DNA of 64,000 nt, taken from contig NC_016023.1 in the NCBI RefSeq assembly GCF_000169195.2, positions 3,348,001 to 3,412,000 of the forward strand, given 5' to 3'. The notes under the pieces were generated by a model. That model searched no databases. It was not told the origin of the DNA and saw only the letters and a program-made list of their open reading frames with translations. Both the position numbers and the translations under genes were made by a program. This stretch comes from Heyndrickxia coagulans 36D1. GTDB taxonomy: Bacteria; Bacillota; Bacilli; Bacillales; Bacillaceae_C. Positions 7,419-15,053 of the stretch are shown here, in pieces; position 1 is the stretch's first letter; the number at the start of each line of letters is the position of its first letter.

Positions 7419-8246
7419 ATGAAGCCAGCAGACAATTGGAATGCCGAATTGTATGATACCAAACACAAATTTGTATCGGAATACGGAAACAGCCTGATCG
7501 GGCTGCTCTCTCCGCAACCCAGCGAAAACATTCTCGACCTCGGCTGCGGAACCGGCGATTTATCTTATAAAATCGGGGAAAGCGGCGCACATATTGTTGG
7601 CATCGATCAGTCGGAAAATATGATCCGGCAGGCTTCAAGCAAATATCCAGACATCGCTTTTGATGTACAGAATGCGGCAAAACTGCCCTATACGAACCAA
7701 TTTGATGCTGTTTTTTCAAATGCTGTCCTCCATTGGATCAAGGAACCGGGCGCCGCATTGGAAGGTGTGTTCCGGAGCCTGAAACAAGGCGGCCGATTTG
7801 TCGCAGAATTTGGCGGCAAAGGTAATGTAGAATTGATCACGTCTTCGCTCATCCAGCAAATCACAGAAACCGGGTTCGAGTTCTCTCCGGAACAGTTTCC
7901 CTGGTACTATCCCAGCATTGGCGAGTATACCGCTTTGATGGAAAAAGCCGGATTTTATGTTACGTTCGCTATGCATTTTGACCGGCCGACACCGTTGGAG
8001 GGAGAAGACGGCCTGAAAAACTGGATCCGAATGTTTTGTACGCAGTTGCTGGAAGGCATCCCGGAACAGGAAACAGAAATGATCATTGCGAATACAGAAA
8101 AACAACTGAAAGGCAGTTTGTGGAAAAACGGGCACTGGATCGCAGACTATAAACGCATCCGGGTGATTGGAATCAAACCATCTGCACTTACATGGGGAGG
8201 AAAGATGAGCAAGTACCATGAATCGCAAAAGCCGGAAGATCAATAA
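7419..8246 (+). CDS. Class I SAM-dependent methyltransferase
   Basis: A 275-residue methyltransferase with the Rossmann-type SAM-binding fold. Motif I is ENILDLGCGTGDLS (about residues 34-47), followed by the acidic residue of motif II in HIVGIDQSENMI, and motif post-II/III in FDAVFSNAVLHWI. This pattern is that of trans-aconitate/malonyl-ACP-type small-molecule methyltransferases, but the acceptor is unknown. The ATG has GGAG at about 9 nt. It appears to be a single-gene unit. Confidence 0.85.
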   Translation: MKPADNWNAELYDTKHKFVSEYGNSLIGLLSPQPSENILDLGCGTGDLSYKIGESGAHIVGIDQSENMIRQASSKYPDIAFDVQNAAKLPYTNQFDAVFSNAVLHWIKEPGAALEGVFRSLKQGGRFVAEFGGKGNVELITSSLIQQITETGFEFSPEQFPWYYPSIGEYTALMEKAGFYVTFAMHFDRPTPLEGEDGLKNWIRMFCTQLLEGIPEQETEMIIANTEKQLKGSLWKNGHWIADYKRIRVIGIKPSALTWGGKMSKYHESQKPEDQ

Positions 8247-8838
8247 CAGATGGTCGAAAATAGAGACAAAATTATTCTCGCCTATTGAGGATTACGTCAA
8301 AATACAAAGCGGCGGATTATGGTACAAAAAAACTTTCAATTAGGCGGCGCGCCCAAAGGGATTACTGGGTGGGTATCCGGCTTGGCTTTATCATCATCCC
8401 TGCAATAATTTCTATTATCAACGCCATTTTTCAAAATGAAGAAGGAACCGGATCAGAAATGGATCCGGTTGGGTTTGTCCAAAATGCCAGACGTTTATTT
8501 TGTTTAATCCAAAAGGTTTCCAAATAACCCCTGCTGGCAGATTGCAGTCTCCGGTTGATCTCTTCCTTCCCCTTTTCTCACGCCCGGCCTCTGGCCATGA
8601 GAAATCAGGGCATTTTTCCGCCGGAAGTGGGACTGCTTGATCTTTGGCAACAATATTTTAAACCTTTATCTGATTTTTATAAAATGCTAAAATAATAGAA
8701 AAGGGACAAAGTAATTTTAGAAATTCAGCCCCGATGATCCATTGAACACTTCCCCAATACGGCTGTCCTTCCTGTAAGTCAAGATGATCACCAGGCACCC
8801 CCTTCGATTTTTTAAAACAGTTGAGAGGAGTTTGAAAG
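8247..8838. other. Long intergenic region with promoter for the dehydrogenase
   Basis: No convincing gene is present. A frame at 8285-8527 lacks an RBS and has only one short hydrophobic stretch. A 9-bp inverted repeat AACCGGATC/GATCCGGTT (about 8446-8470) could be a terminator, though its tail is only GGGTTTG. A promoter candidate lies at 8665-8693. The ~145-nt leader between it and the start codon at 8839 shows no riboswitch or T-box core that I recognise. Confidence 0.4.
8665..8693 (+). promoter_or_regulatory. Sigma-A promoter candidate
   Basis: TTTATC and TAAAAT are separated by exactly 17 bp upstream of the isopropylmalate-dehydrogenase-family gene. The -35 is a fair and the -10 a good match to the vegetative consensus. 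Confidence 0.5.
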
Positions 8839-9924
8839 ATGACAACGTATAAATTAGGTGTATTATATGGCGACGGGATCGGGCCTGAGATTGTAAGCGC
8901 TACTGTTAAAGTGTTGAAAGCTGCAGCTTCAAAAGCAGCAAACGGAACCGAATTTGTTTTCATAGAGCTTCCAATGGGCTGGGAAGGAATTAAAAAATAC
9001 AATGATCCTATGCCGGACGTGACAAAACAAGGGCTGAAAGAAACCGATGGCTGGTTGATGGGGCCGCATGATTCCTCCGCATATCCGGATGAACACCGTT
9101 TATTCAAAAGAAATCCAAGCGGCGAGTTACGGCATTGCTTTGATTTATTTGCCAATATTCGCCCAAGTCGGACTTTTCCCGGGACAAAAAGTGTCGCCGG
9201 GTTTAGCGACCTGATAATTTTACGCGAAAACTCCGAAGGCTTTTTATCCGATCGGAATATGTACATCGGTACCGGAGAGTGTATGGTTACACCGGATGTA
9301 GCACTTGTAACCGGCGTTTTTACCAGAAAATCAATTGAAAGAATTGCCCATGAAGCATTTAAGCTGGCTATGTCCCGGAGAAAGAAGGTCACGATTGTCC
9401 ACAAAGCCAATGTCATTAGATTGGCATTCGGGTTATTCCGCGATATTTGCTATGAAACCGGCAAAAAATATTATCCTGAAGTCAAAGTGGAAGATGTCCT
9501 TATTGATGCAATGGCAGCACGCCTCGTGCGCAGGGCCGGTGACTTTGATGTCATTGTGACAGAAAACTTATTCGGTGATATCTTGTCGGACCTGGCCGGT
9601 GAATTGGCGGGAAGCTTGGGATTATCCCCTTCCTTAAACACAAACGGGAAACAGGCAATGGCCCAGGCGGCACACGGTTCAGCACCGGACATTGCCGGAC
9701 AGGATCTTGCAAATCCAACAAGCATGCTGCTGTCAGCTGTCATGCTGTTGCAATGGTTAAGTGCACATCACCGCGATCCCCGCCTGAATGAAATTGCGAA
9801 AAAAATGGAAGATGCATGTTTGGGTACCATTGCAGATGGGACCGTTACCCATGATTTGGGGGGCTCTGCTTCCACAACAGCTTTTACAGATGCTGTGATC
9901 AAAAAAATTTACCAGCTCTCATGA
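8839..9924 (+). CDS. Isocitrate/isopropylmalate dehydrogenase family protein
   Basis: A 361-residue member of the beta-decarboxylating dehydrogenase family, which oxidises and decarboxylates (R)-malate-type acids with NAD(P). The N-terminus has LYGDGIGPEIV. The family signature NLFGDILSDLAGELAGSLG (about residues 247-265) includes the metal-binding aspartates, and HGSAPDIAGQDLANPTSM is the cofactor-binding stretch. No leucine genes are nearby, so 3-isopropylmalate is not assured; tartrate, isocitrate or homoisocitrate analogues are alternatives. Good RBS (GAGAGGAG) before the ATG. Apparently single-gene. Confidence 0.85.
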   Translation: MTTYKLGVLYGDGIGPEIVSATVKVLKAAASKAANGTEFVFIELPMGWEGIKKYNDPMPDVTKQGLKETDGWLMGPHDSSAYPDEHRLFKRNPSGELRHCFDLFANIRPSRTFPGTKSVAGFSDLIILRENSEGFLSDRNMYIGTGECMVTPDVALVTGVFTRKSIERIAHEAFKLAMSRRKKVTIVHKANVIRLAFGLFRDICYETGKKYYPEVKVEDVLIDAMAARLVRRAGDFDVIVTENLFGDILSDLAGELAGSLGLSPSLNTNGKQAMAQAAHGSAPDIAGQDLANPTSMLLSAVMLLQWLSAHHRDPRLNEIAKKMEDACLGTIADGTVTHDLGGSASTTAFTDAVIKKIYQLS

Positions 9925-10157
9925 TTTGTGCGAATTGCCTAAAGACTGTTGAACGGGCATTTTTACAGCTTTCCGAGATCCCGCGGACGGCGGATGATTC
10001 CGCAATTTCCCGCCGCCTTGAATGGCACAAATCGCTCCTGTGCCCCATCTCTTATGTTTATAACATGGAAATGTTGCATATTATTAAACAATATAAAGGA
10101 TTTCCTGTCTTTCTGGAAGAATAGAATACGATGAAGATATGCATGGGAGCTGGTCAA

Positions 10158-10685
10158 ATGAGCAAAGGGATAAAAACCTTGTTAAAATCATTCATATTTG
10201 CCATTCTGCTTGTTGCGGTCATCAGGGGATTTTTCATTGCCCCTTATATGGTTGAAGGGGAATCAATGGAGCCGACACTTCATAACCACGATAAAATTCT
10301 CGTTTATAAAGTCCATTCTGCTGCCGATTACCAAAGAGGCGATATCATCATCATCAAGGGAGAAACGGAAAACTATGTAAAGCGGATTATCGGCCTTCCC
10401 GGAGATACCATTCTAGTCAAAAATGACCATCTCTACATTAATGGGAAGTTGCACAAAGAGCCTTACCTTGCAAAAAACCTGAAAGCAGCACGTAAAAAAG
10501 GCAGCAAGTTGACGAATAACTTCGGGCCTCTCACCGTACCAAGAAATAAATATTTCGTAATGGGCGATAACCGGTTGTACAGCGAAGACAGCAGAAACGG
10601 GCTCGGCCTTATTCCGAAGAAAGAACTCGTGGGAAAAACCGAAGCGGTATTTTACCCGCTCTCGCAAATTCGGGAAGTCCATTAA
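10158..10685 (+). CDS. Type I signal peptidase
   Basis: A 175-residue membrane-anchored signal peptidase that removes signal peptides from secreted proteins. One N-terminal membrane helix (about residues 9-29) is followed by the catalytic serine in EGESMEPT and the catalytic lysine in YVKRIIGLPGD. The C-terminal box FVMGDNR...SEDSRNGLG completes the SipS/LepB pattern. The ATG at 10158 is chosen because GGGAG lies 8 nt upstream; the frame is open from 10131 without an RBS. Bacillaceae usually carry several such genes, so I do not pick a paralogue name. Confidence 0.92.
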   Translation: MSKGIKTLLKSFIFAILLVAVIRGFFIAPYMVEGESMEPTLHNHDKILVYKVHSAADYQRGDIIIIKGETENYVKRIIGLPGDTILVKNDHLYINGKLHKEPYLAKNLKAARKKGSKLTNNFGPLTVPRNKYFVMGDNRLYSEDSRNGLGLIPKKELVGKTEAVFYPLSQIREVH

Positions 10686-10747
10686 CTTTCCTTGCGGGCA
10701 GCAGAGAGCTTAGGATATCTATTCATAAAAAGCAGGGGGGAACTTCC

Positions 10748-11296
10748 TTGAAACACGCTTTAGTCGTCGGCGGAACCGGCATGCTATGCAATGTATCTCT
10801 GTGGCTCGCCGGACAGGCTGACCATGTTTCCATTATTGCGCGCAATCCCGAAAAAATGGATGCATGCATTTCCCGGGCCGCTGACCGGAGCCGGATTACC
10901 CCTGTTTTAACGGATTACGCTGATTCGAGTGCACTGCGTGAACATTTAGATAAACTGATTGGGCAGCACGGACCGGTTGACCTTGCAGTAGCCTGGATCC
11001 ATTCTTATGCAGATCAAGCACTTGTAACGATTTCAAATGTTTTTTCACAGAACAGCCGCCAATGGGAACTGTATCACGTCCTCGGAAGCACCCGGAATCC
11101 GGATGAACTTTTGAACGAGCTTGCCGGTTTGGAAAATTGCAATTACCATCAAATCCAGCTTGGATTTATTCTCGAAAATCATCAGTCAAGATGGCTGACA
11201 AATGAAGAAATTTCGGACGGCGTCATCGAAGCCATCCAGTCAGGCAAAAAAAGGCATATTGTCGGGCAACTGGAACCGTGGGACAAACGCCCGTAA
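10748..11296 (+). CDS. Short-chain dehydrogenase-like protein
   Basis: A 182-residue protein with an N-terminal Rossmann motif ALVVGGTGML (residues 4-13) and a following strand VSIIARNPEK, as in SDR enzymes. The usual YxxxK catalytic pair is not seen in the expected place; VDLAVAWIHSYA occupies the beta4-alpha region. It may therefore bind NAD(P) without being a classical oxidoreductase. The start is TTG with AGGGGGG 7 nt upstream. The gene lies 62 bp after the signal peptidase gene. Confidence 0.7.
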   Translation: MKHALVVGGTGMLCNVSLWLAGQADHVSIIARNPEKMDACISRAADRSRITPVLTDYADSSALREHLDKLIGQHGPVDLAVAWIHSYADQALVTISNVFSQNSRQWELYHVLGSTRNPDELLNELAGLENCNYHQIQLGFILENHQSRWLTNEEISDGVIEAIQSGKKRHIVGQLEPWDKRP

Positions 11297-12058
11297 GGTG
11301 GTCCGAGAAATTGCGAAAGGGAAAGGGGGACAAACCTGTTATGGCTTTGGCACACTTCACAGCTATTTACGCTATGATTCGTCTTCAGTCCGGGTTTGTC
11401 CTGCTTATTTCGGCTTACAATGCAGACAATAATAGGAGGATCATTTGATATGGTCATATTTTTAGTTAACATAATAAAATTATAGATAACAACTATTCCT
11501 TCAATCTTAGCAGATCCTGCTGATATTTTTTCACATTTCCTTCACTTTGCGGGTTATGTTAAGAAAGACCAGCATTTTTCTGCGCTTCCTTAACGTAGAC
11601 GCCTTTTACGTTAAGAAACATCAATTTTTTCGCTCCCTTCCTTAACATAGACGCACTCTACGTTAAGAAACATCGTTTTTTCCACGCGTTTCCTTAACGT
11701 AGACACCTTCTACGTTAAGAAACATCGTCTTTTGCGCCTGCTTTCTTAACGTAGACGCACTCTATTTTAAGGAACATCGTCTTTTTTCCGCGCTTCTTTC
11801 ACGTAGACGCCTTCTACGTTAAGAAATACCGACTTTTGCCCCAGCTTCCTTCACCTAGACGCACTCTACGTTAAGAAACATCGTTTTTTCCACGCGCTTC
11901 CTTAACGTAGACGCACTCTACATTAAGAAACATCATCTTTTGCGCCTGCTTCCTTCACGTAGATTTCCACGCCACCTAAAACACGGCAAGAAAACCTGTC
12001 ATGAAAATGATTCACCCTCTCGTGTGCCTTGATGCCTTGTTTCATTGCCGGCGAAAAA
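11297..12058. other. Non-coding region containing the 52-bp repeat array
   Basis: No gene can be supported. The left part (11297-11536) holds only a tiny 11-codon frame with a good RBS (GGAGG near 11432, ATG at 11450). The rest is the tandem repeat described separately, followed by about 90 bp of plain spacer up to the end of the nitronate monooxygenase gene. Confidence 0.6.
11537..11970. repeat. Tandem array of 52-bp hairpin repeats (about 8 units)
   Basis: Units begin at 11537 (degenerate), 11589, 11641, 11693, 11745, 11797, 11849, 11901 and 11953 (partial), a period of exactly 52 bp. Each full unit contains an inverted repeat of the form CTTAACGTAGA-N5-TCTACGTTAAG, followed by AAACATCG, a run of 4-7 T and a C/G-rich linker. 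Linkers fall into types, for example TTTTTTCCACGCG in units 2 and 6 and CTTTTGCGCCTG in units 3 and 7, so a four-unit (208-bp) higher-order repeat is visible. This is not a CRISPR: spacers are alike and the repeats vary. Confidence 0.92.
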
Positions 12059-13147
12059 TTATAGAGTTTCAGGCATTTTGCCCATGATTTCTTCAGCTTC
12101 TTTTATGACATGGCCTATCAATGCTTTTGCCGTTTGATGTTTTGCGAGTCGCGGGCTTTGGCCGGCCCAAAGTGACATAAACTCACGGTTGTTCTGCTTT
12201 CCGGCAGCCTTTCTGATATCCTGTGTGAGCGTATTTTGCACGGGATAATCCGGAAAAAGCGCTTCATGCGGCTTCATTTCCGAGATGAATGCATTTTTTA
12301 CGCCTCTTGCCCATTTTCCGGAAAATGACCGGGTGAGGACAAGCTCATCTTCTTTCGCATGGAGAACGGCTTCCTTATGGGACTGAGGTGCGCCGCTTTC
12401 CGCACAGGCCAGGAAGGCAGTTCCCATTTGCACGCCTTTTGCCCCTAAGCAAAGCGCTGCTGCAAGCCCCCTGCCATCCATAATACCGCCTGCCGCAATG
12501 ACGGGAATCCGGACATTGTCGGCAACCTGGGGAATTAGTGACATCAGGCCAATCATACTTTCCTCATGTTCTTTCAAAAAATTCCCGCGATGGCCTCCCG
12601 CTTCACTGCCTTGTGCAACCACCATATCCATTCCGGCTTGCTCCACTTCGATCGCTTCATCAACGGTTGTTGCCGTTCCAATGAGGAGGATCCCGTTTTG
12701 TTTCAGCTTTTCGATCACTTCCCTGGAAGGTATTCCAAAAGTGAATGAACAAACAGGCACTTTCTCTTCGATGGCCACTTGCACCTGTGCCAAAAATTGA
12801 TCTTGTACGCTATGTAAATCAGGAACTTCTATTTCCGCTTTTGCCTCTATTTTTAACTGTTTGCGGACCCGATTTAAAATGCCATTTGCGGCTGTTACTT
12901 TTTCATCTACTTCAAACTCGCCGGGAACAAAAAGATTGATGCCAAAAGGTTTTCCGGTTAACTGTTTGATTTCCCGGATTTGTTCTTTTGTTTGAGCAGC
13001 GGTTAAGTACCCCGCCCCGATCATGCCCAGCCCGCCGGCGTTTGAGACCGCAGCCACCAATGCCGGTTTGGTGATGCCCCCTGCCATCGGAGCCTGAATC
13101 ATCGGGTACCGTATTTTCAGCCGTTCGGTCAAAACGTTTTTCAACAT
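12059..13147 (-). CDS. Nitronate monooxygenase / NAD(P)H-dependent flavin oxidoreductase
   Basis: A 362-residue FMN-dependent TIM-barrel enzyme of the 2-nitropropane dioxygenase family, which oxidises alkyl nitronates. The N-terminus has YPMIQAPMAGGITKPALVAA, the FMN-binding core includes MVVAQGSEAGGHRG (about residues 177-190, with the catalytic-region histidine) and IPVIAAGGIMDGRGLAAAL, and GAKGVQMGTAFLA forms the phosphate site. A strong GAGGGAGG RBS precedes the ATG. Some members reduce fatty enoyl-ACP (FabK), which is an alternative. Confidence 0.88.
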   Translation of the reverse strand: MLKNVLTERLKIRYPMIQAPMAGGITKPALVAAVSNAGGLGMIGAGYLTAAQTKEQIREIKQLTGKPFGINLFVPGEFEVDEKVTAANGILNRVRKQLKIEAKAEIEVPDLHSVQDQFLAQVQVAIEEKVPVCSFTFGIPSREVIEKLKQNGILLIGTATTVDEAIEVEQAGMDMVVAQGSEAGGHRGNFLKEHEESMIGLMSLIPQVADNVRIPVIAAGGIMDGRGLAAALCLGAKGVQMGTAFLACAESGAPQSHKEAVLHAKEDELVLTRSFSGKWARGVKNAFISEMKPHEALFPDYPVQNTLTQDIRKAAGKQNNREFMSLWAGQSPRLAKHQTAKALIGHVIKEAEEIMGKMPETL

Positions 13148-13195
13148 CCAAATTCCTCCCTCAAAACCATTCTACCTTTTTTCTGATCATAGCGC

Positions 13196-13555
13196 TTACA
13201 GTCCTGCTTGTAAAATGCTTGTTACTGATCTTCGCGTTCCGTTTTTCTGATAGCAGCATGCCATGTGCCGCCGTTTTCCGGACAGCTCACGATTTTTTTC
13301 CACCATCGGCCTTAAAAATAACGCGGATAGCATAAAAGGCAGGACGGATGCGAGCAACAGCACAAGCCCTATTGCACCCAGCCCCATTCCGCCCCATCCT
13401 CCTTTGAAAAAGCTGCTGAACAAGAGCACAATGCTGCATACCGCACTGAATACCGGAATGACATATACCGGAAGCTCTACAATATGCCTAAAAATATAGC
13501 AAACAAGCAAAATGACGAGTGTTCAACTCACGACATCCATCACAAAAGTGGCCAT
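13196..13555 (-). pseudogene. YesK-like membrane protein gene with an in-frame TGA
   Basis: From ATG 13555 (GGGGAGG just upstream) the frame reads MATFVMDVVS, then TGA at 13523-13525, then continues in the same frame for about 109 codons with two or three membrane segments and GGWGGMGLGAIGLVLLLA. A single TGG-to-TGA change at codon 11 would explain it. The glycine/tryptophan motif recalls YesK-like proteins. Translation from the TTG at 13510 could rescue a shorter form, but that codon has no RBS. Confidence 0.55.
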
Positions 13556-13910
13556 ATGCCTCCCCATTCGCCTTTATCCCATTATAACAGGATTCTGATT
13601 TATTTTAAACATTTTAAAAATAGTGAAAACCCTCTCCTGTTGCCCGTCCAAATGAATGCAGCGCTTTTCAAAATATGGGCAGAAAAACTCTTTCCATATC
13701 AATATGTTGTATTTTTTTCGTTTATCTGTTATAATTCTATAAATGTAAAGCCCGAGTTCCGCAAAAAATCCCTGCGCACGACGGATAACATGAAACTGCC
13801 CGCTGCAATATTTTTCTACTCACTGCATCTTCAACTTCTGAAAAACTTTCCGAAAGAAGCATATGTTTTAAAAAAAGAACAATGGGTAAACAAAGAAGAG
13901 GTGATAGCAT
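13556..13910. other. Leader region of the 48-residue protein gene
   Basis: A 355-bp stretch without a gene I can support. It holds a very good sigma-A promoter at 13707-13735 and then a ~170-nt untranslated leader up to the RBS AGAGGTGATAG. Frames through the leader lack ribosome binding sites. Confidence 0.5.
13707..13735 (+). promoter_or_regulatory. Sigma-A promoter
   Basis: TTGTAT and TATAAT with a 17-bp spacer, upstream of the small gene at 13911. Confidence 0.7.
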
Positions 13911-14057
13911 ATGAGAACCAGAATTTTCAACTTCATTATTGACGGACGATTGATTACGGTAAAAGGAAAGTCCGTGAAAGAAGCGAAGCGCCATGCACAA
14001 CAAATCGCGCGAAGCATGAAAATGGAAGAAAACATGGGCAACCAGTCAGCCATCTGA
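13911..14057 (+). CDS. Conserved-looking 48-residue protein
   Basis: A 48-codon gene with a strong RBS (AGAGGTGATAGCAT before the ATG) and its own promoter and terminator. The protein starts MRTRIFNFIIDGRLITVKG and continues with a basic amphipathic helix (KSVKEAKRHAQQIARSMKM), i.e. a short beta hairpin followed by a helix. I do not recognise the family. The clean transcription unit argues that it is real. Confidence 0.65.
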   Translation: MRTRIFNFIIDGRLITVKGKSVKEAKRHAQQIARSMKMEENMGNQSAI

Positions 14058-14070
14058 TTGGCTGCCTTTT
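14037..14070 (+). terminator. Terminator of the 48-residue protein gene
   Basis: GGCAACCAGTC and GATTGGCTGCC form an 11-bp stem with one mismatch, followed by TTTTCC. The 5' arm overlaps the last codons of the gene. Confidence 0.7.
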
Positions 14071-14186
14071 CCATTTTCAGGATAAACAGACATCTTCCCA
14101 ACAGCGGAAAAGAAATGTGTGGTTTTTTATAATATTATTATGTAAACCAATTCCCGTTTTTAGAGCGTGGCTGTCCCGTTCTTTTG

Positions 14187-14219
14187 AAAAATGGCGTGTA
14201 TCCCACACGCCATTTTTTT
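14187..14219. terminator. Bidirectional terminator
   Basis: AATGGCGTGT and ACACGCCATT form a perfect stem with A and T runs on either side. It ends transcription of the DUF4023-like gene on the minus strand and could also stop + strand transcripts. Confidence 0.85.
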
Positions 14220-14337
14220 AATGCCGGTTTGTCGGCAGCTTTTCACTTGGGTTTCCGTTCCCCTGCCGTTTTTTGTTTTGTTCCTGTTTCTTTTGCTGTT
14301 CATTCAGCTTCTGCACAAATCCATGCGTATTGTCCAT
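14218..14337 (-). CDS. Small hydrophilic protein (DUF4023-like)
   Basis: A 39-residue, very polar protein: MDNTHGFVQKLNEQQKKQEQ, followed by a basic stretch and GNPSEKLPTNRH. This matches my memory of the DUF4023 family of short Bacillus proteins of unknown function. The RBS (AAAGGAGG, 6 nt before the ATG) is strong, and a perfect terminator follows immediately. Confidence 0.75.
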   Translation of the reverse strand: MDNTHGFVQKLNEQQKKQEQNKKRQGNGNPSEKLPTNRH

Positions 14338-14499
14338 GTCGTGCCTCCTTTCCGCCCGTCATTGTTACTTTAACCAAGACCCGGTCAGGCATGCATGCAT
14401 TTTGGATTTCCGGACGGGAGATTCGCTTTCATCATTGTGCAATTTACAGCCATATTCCACCCCCTGCCAATTTCTCATTTCACCATTTCGCACGTTTTT

Positions 14500-14880
14500 T
14501 TACTTGCTCTTCCATTCTAAAAATTCCAGCCTGTTTCCGAATGGATCTGTTGCGTAAATGCGCGCTGCCCCTGGTAGTTTACCGTCTTCTGTCCACTTCA
14601 TTTGATAGTGGGTAAACCTTTCTTTCAAGCTTTCGAGATTTCTGACTTCAAATGCAGGATGCGCTTTTTTGGCGGGTGAAAAAGGCTCTTCAATGCCGAT
14701 GTGGATTTGTATTTTTCCGTTTTGAAACCAGCAGCCGCCGCGTTTTTTCAATTCTGCTGGTTTTTCAATTTCCGTAAATCCGAGGATTTCTGCGTAAAAC
14801 TTTTTTGCTGTCTGCTCACTGCCACGTGGAGCAGCAAGCTGAACATGGTCGATTGCGATAAAATTAAATGCCAATCTCAT
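14500..14880 (-). CDS. VOC (glyoxalase/bleomycin-resistance) family protein
   Basis: A 126-residue protein of the vicinal-oxygen-chelate superfamily. It shows two beta-alpha-beta-beta-beta modules: IDHVQLAAPRGSEQTAKKFYAEILGF at the start (split here as residues ~10-35) and ATDPFGNRLEFLEW at the end, with a metal-type histidine and glutamate in the expected strands. Members include glyoxalase I, dioxygenases and drug-binding proteins; the substrate is unknown. Confidence 0.8.
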   Translation of the reverse strand: MRLAFNFIAIDHVQLAAPRGSEQTAKKFYAEILGFTEIEKPAELKKRGGCWFQNGKIQIHIGIEEPFSPAKKAHPAFEVRNLESLKERFTHYQMKWTEDGKLPGAARIYATDPFGNRLEFLEWKSK

Positions 14881-15006
14881 CCCTCCTTACATTCATCTTA
14901 CATTCATTCTTTTGTCATTTAAATAATGGCTTTGACAACTCATTTGATAAGATTTGCTTATGGCTTCTTTACACCCCCGGCATGCCTATTTCATGGACTT
15001 GCGCAG

Positions 15007-15044
15007 AAAAAAGCACACGGGGGCAATCCACCGTGTGCCTTAAG
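15007..15044 (-). terminator. Terminator after ppdK
   Basis: On the minus strand GGCACACGG and CCGTGTGC form the stem, followed by TTTTTTC. It lies a few bases beyond the ppdK stop. Confidence 0.8.
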
Positions 15045-15053
15045 GAAAATGAT

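Noticed and set aside
8285-8527. An 80-codon frame with one hydrophobic stretch
   Set aside because: No ribosome binding site, TTG start, poor coding character and an inverted repeat inside it.
9921-10124. A 67-codon frame after the dehydrogenase gene
   Set aside because: It overlaps the previous stop, has no RBS and looks non-coding.
11537-11970. Possible CRISPR array
   Set aside because: Linkers between palindromes are similar to one another and the period includes them; no cas genes are nearby.
13484-13942. A 152-codon + strand frame across the YesK-like region
   Set aside because: It runs over the promoter and the RBS of the 48-residue gene and has no start signal of its own.
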